Below are positions 1-8,563 of a stretch of DNA of 64,000 nt, in pieces. The stretch is from Burkholderiales bacterium. GTDB lineage: Bacteria; Pseudomonadota; Gammaproteobacteria; Burkholderiales; Burkholderiaceae_C. The notes beneath the pieces are model-generated. The model was not told the DNA's origin, did not search any database, and saw only the letters and a program-made list of their open reading frames with translations. The stretch lies in the NCBI GenBank assembly GCA_028868825.1, contig JAGWTU010000004.1, positions 62,001 through 126,000 on the forward strand, written 5' to 3'. The translations under genes and the position numbers were made by a program. Position 1 is the stretch's first letter. Every line of letters begins with the position of its first letter.

Positions 1-485
1 CCTCGACCGGCGCCGCAGCTTCCTCGGTGCGTCCTTCACCGCGGTCGCGGCCACCGCGACGGCGGCGGCGGCGGCCATCGCCGCGCTCGCCGTCGGGGCG
101 ATCGCCCTCGGCCGCTTCACCGCCCGGCGTCGAATCGACGAAGGCCTGGGGCTGTGCGCTGGCCGACGTTTCCTCGGCGCGCGGTGCACGCTCGGGGCGC
201 GGACCGCGACGGCCTTCGCCGCGCGGCGCGCGCTCGTCGCGCTCGGCGCCCGGCGCCGCTTCGGCGGCGACTTCGGTGCGGCGGCCTTCGCCGCGACCTT
301 CGCGCTGACCTTCACCGCGGCCTTCGCCTCGTCCTTCACCGCGGCCCTCGCCACGATCACCGCGACCTTCGCCGCGTCCACCGCGGCCACCATCGCGTCC
401 ACCGCGGGGTCCGCGGTCGCCGCCACGGCCACCGCGTTCGCCACGCTCGCCGCGTTCGCCCCGCTCACCGCGCCGGCCATCGCCG
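1..485 (-). repeat. Low-complexity Arg/Gly/Glu-coding stretch in rne
   Basis: Imperfect short repeats built on CGCGGCGA/CGTGGC-type units, read on the minus strand as runs of RGE, RGD and RGG. This is the arginine-rich tail of RNase E. The repetitive GC-rich code also opens spurious reading frames on both strands here. Confidence 0.8.
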
Positions 486-2314
486 CGCTTTTCGGGAGCA
501 CCGGCAGCCGCTGCCACGGCCGAAGCCGCAGCGGGCAGGGCCGGTGCCGGCGCCGGCGCCGGCGTGCCGCCGCCGAACAGGCTCTTGACCCAGCCGAAGA
601 AGCCGCCGCCTGCCGCCGCGGTAGCCACCGCCACCGGTGCCGCCATCGGTGCCGGGGCGGGTGCAGCCACCGGCGCCACGGCCACCGGCGCGGGCGCCGG
701 TGCCGGCGGCGCCGGCTGGTCGGGCAGCACGCCCTTGATGATCGGCTCCTGCTTGGGCTTGGCCTTCTCGCGCCGCGTGATCCCGACCTCGTCCTCGGGC
801 TCCTCGATCATCGTGTAGCTGGCCTGCAGGTTCTCCAGCCGCGGGTCGTCGTGGCGCAGGCGCTCGAGCTTGTAGTTCGGCGTCTCGAGATGCTTGTTCG
901 GCACCAGCAGCACGGTCACGCGCTGCTTCAGTTCGATCTTCGTGATCTCGGTGCGCTTCTCGTTGAGCAGGAAGCTCGTCACCTCGACCGGCACCTGCAC
1001 ATGGACGGCGGCCGTGTTCTCCTTCAGCGCCTCCTCCTGGATGATGCGCAGGATCTGCAACGCCGAGCTTTCGGTGTCGCGGATGTGGCCGGTGCCGTTG
1101 CAACGCGGGCAGGTGATGTGGTTGCCTTCGCTGAGCGCCGGGCGCAGGCGCTGGCGGCTGAGTTCGAGCAGGCCGAACTTGCTGATCGAGCTGAACTGCA
1201 CCCGCGCACGGTCGAAGCGCAGCGCGTCGCGCAGCCGGGTCTCGACCTCGCGGCGGTTCTTGCTTTCCTCCATGTCGATGAAGTCGACGACGATCAGGCC
1301 GCCGAGGTCGCGCAGCCGCATCTGGCGCGCGATCTCGTCGGCGGCTTCCAGGTTGGTGCGGGTGGCGGTCTCCTCGATGTCGCTGCCGCGCGTGGCGCGC
1401 GCCGAGTTGACGTCGACGCTGACGAGCGCCTCGGTGTGGTCGATGACGATCGCGCCGCCGCTGGGCAGGTTCACCGTGCGGGAGAACGCGGTCTCGATCT
1501 GGTGCTCGATCTGGAAGCGGCTGAACAGCGCCGCGTCGTCGCGGTAGCGCTTCACGCGATTGGCCGTCTCCGGCATCACGTGGTTCATGAACTGCTGCGC
1601 CTGCTCGAAGATATCGTCGGTATCGATCAATATCTCGCCGATGTCGGACGTGAAGTAGTCGCGGATCGCGCGGATCACGAGGCTGCTTTCCTGGTAGATC
1701 AGGAAGGCGCCCTTGCCGGCCTTGGACGCGCCGTCGATGGCGGTCCACAGCTTGAGCATGTAGTTCAGGTCCCATTGCAGCTCGGCCGCGCTGCGGCCGA
1801 TGCCGGCGGTGCGGGCGATCAGGCTCATGCCCTTGGGGTACTCGAGCTGCTCGAGGTTGTCCTTGAGCTCCTCGCGGTCCTCGCCCTCGATGCGCCGGCT
1901 GACGCCGCCGCCGCGCGGGTTGTTGGGCATCAGCACGAGGTAGCGGCCGGCCAGGCTGACGAAGGTGGTCAGCGCCGCGCCCTTGTTGCCGCGCTCTTCC
2001 TTCTCGACCTGGACGAGCAGGTTGTCGCCTTCCTTGACGACGTCCTGGATGCGCGCGCTGCGCACGTCGGCGCCTTCGCGGAAGTAGTTCTTCGAGATTT
2101 CCTTGAACGGCAGGAAGCCGTGGCGTTCCTCGCCGTAATCGACGAAACAGGCCTCGAGCGAGGGCTCGACGCGGGTGATGACGGCCTTGTAGATGTTGCC
2201 CTTGCGCTGTTCGCGCCCTTCGATCTCGGTCTCGAAGTCGAGCAGCTTCTGGCCATCGACGATCGCCAGCCGCCGCTCTTCGGGCTGCGTGGCGTTGATC
2301 AGCATGCGTTTCAT
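1..2314 (-). CDS. rne: Ribonuclease E, 3' end cut by the window
   Basis: Endoribonuclease that starts mRNA decay and processes rRNA and tRNA precursors. 771 codons are visible from ATG 2314 to the window edge with no stop, so the C-terminus is missing. Seen: N-terminal S1 domain (about residues 35-120), a catalytic aspartate in [11 protein letters not shown] (D301, matching E. coli D303), a second acidic site in VVDFIDM, and a zinc-link CPRCNGTG (C402, C405). After about residue 520 the sequence turns proline/alanine-rich, and from about 610 it is an Arg/Gly/Glu/Asp-rich low-complexity tail, as expected for the scaffold/RNA-binding half. The start [10 protein letters not shown] is the usual RNase E/G beginning. 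It is divergent from rluC across a 607-bp gap. Confidence 0.97.
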   Translation of the reverse strand, partial: MKRMLINATQPEERRLAIVDGQKLLDFETEIEGREQRKGNIYKAVITRVEPSLEACFVDYGEERHGFLPFKEISKNYFREGADVRSARIQDVVKEGDNLLVQVEKEERGNKGAALTTFVSLAGRYLVLMPNNPRGGGVSRRIEGEDREELKDNLEQLEYPKGMSLIARTAGIGRSAAELQWDLNYMLKLWTAIDGASKAGKGAFLIYQESSLVIRAIRDYFTSDIGEILIDTDDIFEQAQQFMNHVMPETANRVKRYRDDAALFSRFQIEHQIETAFSRTVNLPSGGAIVIDHTEALVSVDVNSARATRGSDIEETATRTNLEAADEIARQMRLRDLGGLIVVDFIDMEESKNRREVETRLRDALRFDRARVQFSSISKFGLLELSRQRLRPALSEGNHITCPRCNGTGHIRDTESSALQILRIIQEEALKENTAAVHVQVPVEVTSFLLNEKRTEITKIELKQRVTVLLVPNKHLETPNYKLERLRHDDPRLENLQASYTMIEEPEDEVGITRREKAKPKQEPIIKGVLPDQPAPPAPAPAPVAVAPVAAPAPAPMAAPVAVATAAAGGGFFGWVKSLFGGGTPAPAPAPALPAAASAVAAAAGAPEKRGDGRRGERGERGERGERGGRGGDRGPRGGRDGGRGGRGEGRGDRGEGRGEGRGEGRGEGQREGRGEGRRTEVAAEAAPGAERDERAPRGEGRRGPRPERAPRAEETSASAQPQAFVDSTPGGEAAEGDRPDGERGDGRRRRRRGGRDRGEGRTEEAAAPVE

Positions 2315-2921
2315 GTGCACTCCATTGCGCGGGCCTGCCTTGCGGGGCGGGTCCGCGCGTCACGATGCGGCGCCACCCCTGCGGGCGCGCCCCTTTCACA
2401 TCGATGCACGAGTAACGCGGTCGAACCGAAGTCGCGAGTGCCCTGGACTGCGCTCGATCCGCCGGAACCGGCGGCTCAGCTGCGCAGCGTTGGCGCGTGC
2501 GTGCCGGCGGTGGCTGCCTCGCAGGTCGGCGTCTGCCCTGACCGCCGCGGATCGCGCAGCGGCCGCCCCGGGCGCGCCGCGGCTGCGGCGACGAGCCGCA
2601 GCGCCGGGGGGCGCATCGAGGTGGTTGTGGGGGACGGGATCGACATGGCTGCAGTTTCAGCGCCGACACACGGATGCAAGGCATCTAGCCTTGCACCATG
2701 GATTCACGGTGGCCTCACGATTGAGGTGAGGACGGGTTCTTCTTCGTTGCTCTGCCGCCTGCGGCCCCTGCCTGCCGGGTCACTTGGGGTCCCCGGCCCG
2801 ACAACGGCCTGCCGGCGTTGCATCACCTTTCTTGCCAGCCCGATCATCGGGCATGGCGCGCCACGGAAACTCAGGAAATGCCCGGGTAAACTCCGATAAA
2901 TCAAGCACTTACAGCGCAAAC
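2315..2921. other. 607-bp intergenic region between rne and rluC
   Basis: No convincing gene. Most of it should be the long untranslated leader of rne; in E. coli a long rne 5' UTR mediates autoregulation by RNase E. The rluC-proximal end is noticeably AT-richer (about 2880-2940). It carries the 16-bp element shared with the mraZ upstream region, and on the minus strand a perfect TATAAT (2939-2934), which runs into the start of rluC, without a good -35. Confidence 0.6.
2898..2913 (-). promoter_or_regulatory. 16-bp element shared with the mraZ upstream region
   Basis: Minus strand reads TGTAAGTGCTTGATTT, identical to 47167-47182 upstream of mraZ. Here it points toward rne, about 585 bp before the rne start. 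Function unknown; a transcription factor site or part of a promoter are both possible. Confidence 0.5.
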
Positions 2922-3881
2922 GTGGAGTCGGCGATTATAGAGCCCAAAGTCGGTGGCCCCGCGCCGGCCGTCAGACATCTGACGGTGGACGCCGAATCGG
3001 CGGGCCAGCGCCTGGACAACTACCTGATGCGCGAGCTCAAGGGCGTGCCCAAGACCCACGTCTACCGCGTCATCCGGTCGGGTGAGGTCAGGGTGAACAA
3101 GGGCCGCGCCAGCGCCGAGACGCGGGTGGCCGCCGGCGACGACATCCGCCTGCCGCCGCTGCGCCTGCCCGACCGCAGCGCCCAGCCGCCGGCACCGGCG
3201 CGCGAGTTCCCGCTGCTCTACGAGGACGAGCATCTGCTGGCGATCGCCAAGCCGGCCGGCGTCGCCGTGCACGGCGGCAGCGGCGTCAGCTACGGCGTCA
3301 TCGAGCAGCTGCGCCGCGCGCGGCCGCAGGCGCGCTTCTTGGAGCTCGTGCACCGGCTCGACAAGGAGACCTCGGGCGTGCTGCTGCTGGCCAAGAAGCG
3401 CAGCGCGCTGACCGCCTTGCAGGACCAGTTCCGCGCCCGCGACACCGGCAAGCGCTACGCGGCCCTGGTGTTCGGCGCCTGGCCCGACAAGCTCAAGGTC
3501 ATCGACCTGCCGCTGCACAAGAGCAGCGACGCCGCCGGCGAGCGCAACGTGCGCGTCGTCGACGCCGACCATGCCGATGGCCGGCGTTCGATCACGCTCG
3601 TCAAGGTGGCGCGGCGGCTGCCCGAGTGGACGCTGCTCGATGTGACGATCAAGACCGGGCGCACGCACCAGATCCGCGTCCACCTGGCGCACAGCGGCTA
3701 CCCGATCGTCGGTGACCCGAAATACGGCGATTTCGCGCGCAACAAGCTGCTGGCGCGCGAACAGGCCTTCGGCCGCATGTTCTTGCACGCCCGCGAGCTC
3801 GAATTCGACCATCCGGCCAGCGGCGAGCGGATCCGCCTCGTCGCACCCCTGCCACGCGAATGCGAGACACTGCTCGGATGA
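2922..3881 (+). CDS. rluC: 23S rRNA pseudouridine synthase RluC
   Basis: Converts uridines (955, 2504, 2580 in E. coli numbering) of 23S rRNA to pseudouridine. 319 aa from GTG 2922. An S4 RNA-binding domain lies at about residues 20-75 (AGQRLDNYL...VRVNKGR), followed by the RluA-family catalytic domain with HRLDKETSG holding the catalytic Asp and the GRTHQIRVHL motif. Homology begins at about residue 15, so the start is soft: in-frame starts also exist upstream, at ATG 2784 and 2853. The stop overlaps the next ATG (ATGA). The rne/rluC pairing is the usual divergent arrangement in Burkholderiales. Confidence 0.92.
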   Translation: MESAIIEPKVGGPAPAVRHLTVDAESAGQRLDNYLMRELKGVPKTHVYRVIRSGEVRVNKGRASAETRVAAGDDIRLPPLRLPDRSAQPPAPAREFPLLYEDEHLLAIAKPAGVAVHGGSGVSYGVIEQLRRARPQARFLELVHRLDKETSGVLLLAKKRSALTALQDQFRARDTGKRYAALVFGAWPDKLKVIDLPLHKSSDAAGERNVRVVDADHADGRRSITLVKVARRLPEWTLLDVTIKTGRTHQIRVHLAHSGYPIVGDPKYGDFARNKLLAREQAFGRMFLHARELEFDHPASGERIRLVAPLPRECETLLG

Positions 3882-4534
3882 AGCGCCGCTACGACCTCAT
3901 CGTCTTCGACTGGGACGGCACGCTGTTCGACAGCACGATGCTGATCGTGCGCTGCATCCAGTCGGCCTGCGCCGACATCGGCGCGGCGGTGCCCAGCGAC
4001 GAGGCGGCGGCCTATGTCATCGGGCTCGGGCTGCAGGACGCGCTGCAGCATGCGGTGCCCGGGCTGCCGAGCGCGCGCTACCCCGAGCTCGGGCGGCGCT
4101 ACCGCCACCATTACCTGGCGCGCCAGGACGAGCTCGTGCTGTTTCCGGGCACGCTCGAGATGCTGCAGGCGCTGCGCGCGCGCCATCACCTGCTGGCGGT
4201 GGCCACCGGCAAGAGCCGGCGCGGGCTCGACGACGCGCTAGCGCAGTCGCAGCTGCACCGCCTCTTCGACGCCACGCGCACGGCCGACGAGACGGCGAGC
4301 AAGCCCGACCCGCAGATGCTGCACGAGCTGATGCGCGAATTCGGCGTCGACCCGCACCGCACGCTGATGATCGGCGACACGACGCATGACCTGCAGCTGG
4401 CCGCCAACGCCGGCGCCGCGAAGGTCGGCGTCGCCTACGGCGCGCACGAGGCTGCGGCCTTCGCGCCCCACGCGCCGCTGTTCGTCGCCCGCAACACGCG
4501 CGAACTGCACGACTGGCTGCTGGAAAACGCGTGA
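3878..4534 (+). CDS. HAD-superfamily hydrolase, phosphoglycolate phosphatase-like
   Basis: 218 aa. HAD motif I is FDWDGTLFDS near the N-terminus (nucleophile and acid Asp), motif II is VATGKS, and motifs III/IV lie around SKPDPQMLHE and MIGDTTHDLQLA. The cap sits between motifs I and II, giving a subfamily IA fold like Gph. Likely a small-molecule phosphatase; the substrate cannot be read from sequence. The ATG overlaps the rluC stop by 4 bp and the TGA overlaps the next GTG start, so the genes are translationally coupled. Confidence 0.88.
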   Translation: MKRRYDLIVFDWDGTLFDSTMLIVRCIQSACADIGAAVPSDEAAAYVIGLGLQDALQHAVPGLPSARYPELGRRYRHHYLARQDELVLFPGTLEMLQALRARHHLLAVATGKSRRGLDDALAQSQLHRLFDATRTADETASKPDPQMLHELMREFGVDPHRTLMIGDTTHDLQLAANAGAAKVGVAYGAHEAAAFAPHAPLFVARNTRELHDWLLENA

Positions 4535-4920
4535 ACGGCGCCGTGCCGCTGTGCGCCAGCGCGGCGCTCGAGGAGCGCGGTCGCGCCTGGGTCTGGGACC
4601 TGCTCGAGTACGGCCGCCCGGTGCGCGCCTTCGCGCTGCGCTTCGACGGCGTCGTGCGCGCCTATCTCAACCGCTGCGTCCACGTCCCGACCGAGATGGA
4701 CTGGCAGCCGGGCGACTTCCTCGACCTCGAGCGGCGCTGGATCCTGTGCTCGATCCACGGCGCCGCCTACGAACCGGCCAATGGCCGCTGTGTCGGCGGT
4801 CCCTGCGGCCGCGGCAAGCTGACGCCGGTCGAGGTCGTGGAGAGAAATGACATGGTCTATTGGTATCCTTCCCCGGCCCTGCAGGCGCTGCCCGCGGCGG
4901 CACCCGAAAGCCCACCATGA
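4531..4920 (+). CDS. Rieske [2Fe-2S] domain protein
   Basis: 129 aa, essentially a single Rieske domain. Cluster ligands are visible as C-V-H (about residues 50-52) and, about 28 residues later, C-S-I-H followed by GAAYEP, the two-loop CxH...CxxH pattern. No membrane segment or oxygenase catalytic domain, so it resembles a stand-alone ferredoxin-like Rieske protein; the partner is unknown. GTG start overlapping the upstream TGA (GTGA), and its own TGA overlaps the sppA ATG. Confidence 0.85.
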   Translation: MNGAVPLCASAALEERGRAWVWDLLEYGRPVRAFALRFDGVVRAYLNRCVHVPTEMDWQPGDFLDLERRWILCSIHGAAYEPANGRCVGGPCGRGKLTPVEVVERNDMVYWYPSPALQALPAAAPESPP

Positions 4921-5885
4921 CCTTCCCCGAACCCGATCGCCCGACGCCGCCGGCTGCGAGCGCGCCGGCGCTGGAAGGCGCACTCGAGCGCATCGCCGGT
5001 GAACTGCTGCGCCAGCAGCGCAGCGACCGCCGCTGGCGCGTCGTGCTGCGCCTGGGCTGGCTCGCGCTGGCGTTCTTCGCCGTCTGGCTGCTGCTCGCGC
5101 ACCGCCTGCCGGCAGCGAACCCGACGACGCCGCACACGGCGCTGATCGACCTGCGCGGCGAGATCGGCACCGACATGCCGGCCAGCGCCGAGACGCTGAT
5201 CGAGGGGCTGAAGAACGCCTTCGGCGACGCCGCCGCGCAGGCCGTCGTGCTGCGCATCAACTCGCCCGGCGGCAGCCCCGTGCAGGCCGGCATCGTCAAC
5301 GACGAGATCCGCCGCCTCAAGGCCCTGCACAGGAAGAAGGTCTACGCGGTGGTCGAGGAGGTCTGCGCCTCGGGCGCCTATTACATCGCCGTCTCGGCCG
5401 ACCAGATCTACGTCGACAAGGCGAGCATCGTCGGCAGCATCGGCGTGCTGATGGACGGCTTCGGCTTCACCGGGCTGATGGACAAGCTCGGCGTCGAGCG
5501 CCGGCTGCTCACCGCGGGCGAGAACAAGGGCATGCTCGACCCCTACAGCCCGCTGGACCCGCACCAGCGGGCGCTGGCGCAGGCCATGCTCGACCAGATC
5601 CACCGCCAGTTCATCGCCGCGGTCAAGCAGGGCCGCGGCGCGCGGCTGAAGGAGACGCCGGACACCTTCTCGGGCCTGTACTGGAACGGCGAGGAGGCGG
5701 TCAAGCTCGGTCTCGCCGACGGCCTGGGCAGCGTCGACTACGTCGCGCGCGAGCTCGTCAAGGCCGAGGACGTCGTCGACTACACGCCGCACGAGAACGT
5801 CGCCGAGCGGCTGGCCAAGCGCTTCGGCGCCAGCATCGGTGCCGGCGCGGTGCACGCGCTGCGCGAGATGTCGCCGATCCGATGA
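4917..5885 (+). CDS. sppA: Signal peptide peptidase SppA-like, S49 family
   Basis: 322 aa membrane-anchored serine protease predicted to degrade cleaved signal peptides. One transmembrane segment lies at about residues 38-60 after a Pro/Ala-rich cytoplasmic start. The S49 core shows INSPGGSP, then the nucleophile in CASGAYY (S152) and the general base in ENKGMLDP (K204). The Ser-Lys spacing of 52 residues equals that of Bacillus SppA (S147/K199), so this is the short 36-kDa type, not the duplicated E. coli enzyme. ATG 4917 overlaps the Rieske stop; an in-frame start at 4860 adds an unconserved stretch. Confidence 0.92.
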   Translation: MTFPEPDRPTPPAASAPALEGALERIAGELLRQQRSDRRWRVVLRLGWLALAFFAVWLLLAHRLPAANPTTPHTALIDLRGEIGTDMPASAETLIEGLKNAFGDAAAQAVVLRINSPGGSPVQAGIVNDEIRRLKALHRKKVYAVVEEVCASGAYYIAVSADQIYVDKASIVGSIGVLMDGFGFTGLMDKLGVERRLLTAGENKGMLDPYSPLDPHQRALAQAMLDQIHRQFIAAVKQGRGARLKETPDTFSGLYWNGEEAVKLGLADGLGSVDYVARELVKAEDVVDYTPHENVAERLAKRFGASIGAGAVHALREMSPIR

Positions 5886-6793
5886 CGGCGCCGGATTCCG
5901 CAAACCCGCAAGCCCCGGTGCCGCTGGCCGAGCGCGCGGCCGTCGCGGCGCAATACCTGCTGCCCAAGCAGGCGCTGACGGCGCTGGCCGGCATCGCCGC
6001 GAATGCGCGGCTGGGAGCGGCGACGACGGCGGCGATCCGCGCCTTCATCGCCCGCTACGGCGTCGCGATGGCCGAGGCCGCCGAGCCCGATCCGGCCGCC
6101 TACGCGACCTTCAACGATTTCTTCACGCGCGCGCTCACGCCCGGCGCACGGCCGCTGGCGGATGTCGCGCCGGCCGACCTCGTCTGCCCGGTCGACGGCG
6201 CGATCAGCCAGTTCGGATCGATACGCGAAGGGCGCATCTTCCAGGCCAAGGGCCATGACTACAGCGCGCAGGCGCTGCTCGGCGGCGACGCCGCGCTGGC
6301 GGCGCATTTCCAGGCCGGCCATTACGCGACGCTGTACCTGAGCCCGCGCGACTACCACCGCATCCACATGCCCTGCGCCGGCCGGCTGCTGCGCATGATC
6401 CATGTGCCGGGGGCGCTGTTCTCGGTCAATCCGGCGACGGCGCGCGGCGTGCCCGGGCTGTTCGCGCGCAACGAGCGCGTCGTCTGCGTCTTCGACGGCG
6501 AATGCGGCCCCTGGGCGCTGGTGCTCGTCGGCGCGACCATCGTCGGCAGCATGGCCACGGTCTGGCATGGCGTCGTCAACCCGCCGCGGTCGGGCCGCTT
6601 GCGCGAATGGAGCTACCAGGGTTCGGCGGTCGAACTCGCGCGCGGCCAGGAGATGGGTCGCTTCCTGCTCGGCTCGACCGTCGTGCTGCTGTTCCCCCCG
6701 GCCGGCGGGCTCGAATTCGAAGCCTCGTGGGAGCCGGGCCGCGCCGTGCGCATGGGCGAGGCGATGGCGACGCGAAGCCGACTCGCCCGATGA
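5882..6793 (+). CDS. psd: Phosphatidylserine decarboxylase proenzyme
   Basis: Makes phosphatidylethanolamine from phosphatidylserine at the inner membrane. 303 aa. The self-cleavage site LGST is present (G264/S265): Ser265 would become the pyruvoyl group of a short alpha chain of about 39 residues. Other family signatures are CPVDGAISQFG, FQAKGHDYS and YLSPRDYHRIHMP. ATG overlaps the sppA stop; TGA overlaps the permease ATG, giving an unbroken coupled string from rluC to the permease. Confidence 0.93.
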   Translation: MTAPDSANPQAPVPLAERAAVAAQYLLPKQALTALAGIAANARLGAATTAAIRAFIARYGVAMAEAAEPDPAAYATFNDFFTRALTPGARPLADVAPADLVCPVDGAISQFGSIREGRIFQAKGHDYSAQALLGGDAALAAHFQAGHYATLYLSPRDYHRIHMPCAGRLLRMIHVPGALFSVNPATARGVPGLFARNERVVCVFDGECGPWALVLVGATIVGSMATVWHGVVNPPRSGRLREWSYQGSAVELARGQEMGRFLLGSTVVLLFPPAGGLEFEASWEPGRAVRMGEAMATRSRLAR

Positions 6794-8547
6794 TCGCCCA
6801 GACGCAATCGACGACTGCACCGCAGCTCGCCGTCACGCGTGAGCGCCGCGGCTTCGGCTGGGTCGACGCGATCCTGATGCTGGCGCTGCTGGGCCTGCTG
6901 TGGAGCACGCTGCATTTCGGCCGCGGCATGTTCGTGCATTTCAACCCGGCGGCGGTGCCGGCGGTCGACGCCTCGCCCTGGCAGATCCCGTATTACGCCG
7001 GCCGCACGCTGCTGCGCATGTGGATGGCGTTCGCCTTCTCGCTCGTCTTCGCCGTCGGCACCGGCTACCTCGCGGCGAAGAACCTGCGCGCCCGCGCCGT
7101 CATCCTGCCGGCGCTCGACGTGCTGCAGTCGGTGCCGGTGCTGGGCTTCCTCTCGGTCACCGTGACCGGCTTCATGGCGCTGTTCCCGGGCAGCCTGTTC
7201 GGCGTCGAATGCGCGTCGATCTTCGCCATCTTCACCGGCCAGGTCTGGAACATGGCGTTCGGCTTCTATCACTCGATGGTGACGATCCCGAGCGACATGC
7301 AGGAGGCCGCTTCGACCTACGGCCTGACGCGGATGCAGCGCTTCCGCGCGGTGGAGCTGCCGGCCTCGGCGCACAGCCTGATCTGGAATTCGATGATGTC
7401 GTTCGGCGGCGGCTGGTTCTTCGTCGCGCAGAGCGAGGCGATCAGCGTCATGAACAAGGACATCAAGCTGCCGGGGCTGGGTTCGTACATGGCGCAGGCG
7501 ATCGAGCGCGGCGACAACGGTGCCGCCTTCTGGGCCGTCGTCGCGATGATCGTGCTCATCCTCGTCAGCGACCAGCTCGTCTGGCGCCCGCTGCTGGCCT
7601 GGGCCGACAAGTTCAAGATCGAGCTCACGGTCTCGGCGACGCCGGCGACCTCGTGGCTCTACGAGCTGCTGCGCGGCGCGTACGTCTTCACCTGGCTGCA
7701 GGAGCGCGTCTGGGAGCCGCTGGCCGAGCGCTTCGAGCGCCAGCCCGGCGCGCCGCGCGCGCCGGCCGCCACCGCCGTGCACCGCGCCATGCCCTGGCTG
7801 CGACGTGCCGTGGGGCTGGCGCTGACGCTGTGGATCGCGGTCGAAGTGATCCAGGGCCTGGCCGCGGCCTTCGCCTCGCTGCGCGGCGCGCTGAGCTGGG
7901 GGGCCTTCGGCCACATCGTCTGGCTCGGGCTGCTGACCTTCCTGCGCGTGCTGGCGATGACGGTGATCGCGACGCTGATCTGGACCCCTGTGGGCGTGTG
8001 GATCGGCTCGCGCCCGGCGGTGGCGCGTTTTGCCCAACCGCTGGCGCAGATCGGCGCCTCGTTCCCCGTCAACATGACGTTCCCCATCGTCGTCGGCTGG
8101 TTCGTCGGCGCGCATATCGGCATGAACTGGGGCAGCATCGGCCTCATCGCGATGGGCACGCAGTGGTACATCCTGTTCAACGTCGTCGCCGGTGCGATGG
8201 CGATCCCCAACGATCTGCAGGAGGCGGCGCGCGTCAACGGCCTCGAGGGATGGAACCGCTGGCGCACGCTGATCCTGCCGGCCATCTTCCCGTACTGGGT
8301 CACCGGTGCCTGCACGGCCGCCGGCGGGGCCTGGAACGCGAGCATCGTCGCCGAGCTCGCGACCTGGGGGGGCACGACGCTGAAGGCCGACGGCCTGGGT
8401 GCCTATATCGCCGAGGTCACGAAGAGCGGCGACACGCCGATGATCATCACCGGCATCGCCGTGATGTCGGCCTTCGTCGTCACCACGAACAAGTTCGTCT
8501 GGCGCCGCCTCTACGCCTGGGCCGAGCGCCGCTTCAAACTCGATTGA
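6790..8547 (+). CDS. ABC transporter permease, duplicated (two fused permease domains)
   Basis: 585 aa polytopic membrane protein with two binding-protein-dependent permease domains in tandem. Each has an EAA loop: EAASTYGLTRMQRFRAVELP at about residue 171 and EAARVNGLEGWNRWRTLILP at about 477. This is the duplicated permease type grouped with nitrate/sulfonate/taurine-like importers, predicted to work with the ATPase gene downstream. The substrate is unknown and no periplasmic binding protein is adjacent. ATG 6790 overlaps the psd stop; conserved sequence begins just after it. Confidence 0.88.
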   Translation: MIAQTQSTTAPQLAVTRERRGFGWVDAILMLALLGLLWSTLHFGRGMFVHFNPAAVPAVDASPWQIPYYAGRTLLRMWMAFAFSLVFAVGTGYLAAKNLRARAVILPALDVLQSVPVLGFLSVTVTGFMALFPGSLFGVECASIFAIFTGQVWNMAFGFYHSMVTIPSDMQEAASTYGLTRMQRFRAVELPASAHSLIWNSMMSFGGGWFFVAQSEAISVMNKDIKLPGLGSYMAQAIERGDNGAAFWAVVAMIVLILVSDQLVWRPLLAWADKFKIELTVSATPATSWLYELLRGAYVFTWLQERVWEPLAERFERQPGAPRAPAATAVHRAMPWLRRAVGLALTLWIAVEVIQGLAAAFASLRGALSWGAFGHIVWLGLLTFLRVLAMTVIATLIWTPVGVWIGSRPAVARFAQPLAQIGASFPVNMTFPIVVGWFVGAHIGMNWGSIGLIAMGTQWYILFNVVAGAMAIPNDLQEAARVNGLEGWNRWRTLILPAIFPYWVTGACTAAGGAWNASIVAELATWGGTTLKADGLGAYIAEVTKSGDTPMIITGIAVMSAFVVTTNKFVWRRLYAWAERRFKLD

Positions 8548-8563
8548 TGGATCGACCGACGCC

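Noticed and set aside
1..308. Plus-strand small ORF starting near the left edge
   Set aside because: Arg/Pro/Ser-rich shadow of the RNase E low-complexity tail.
465..2684. 739-codon open frame on the minus strand across rne
   Set aside because: It is out of frame with rne, Arg/Pro/Ala-rich without any domain, and overlaps the well-supported RNase E sequence; a GC-rich shadow.
2933..2940. GATTATAG as a plus-strand -10 box for rluC
   Set aside because: It would lie inside the rluC reading frame and after the best start; the same bases read as TATAAT on the minus strand, more useful for rne, though without a -35.
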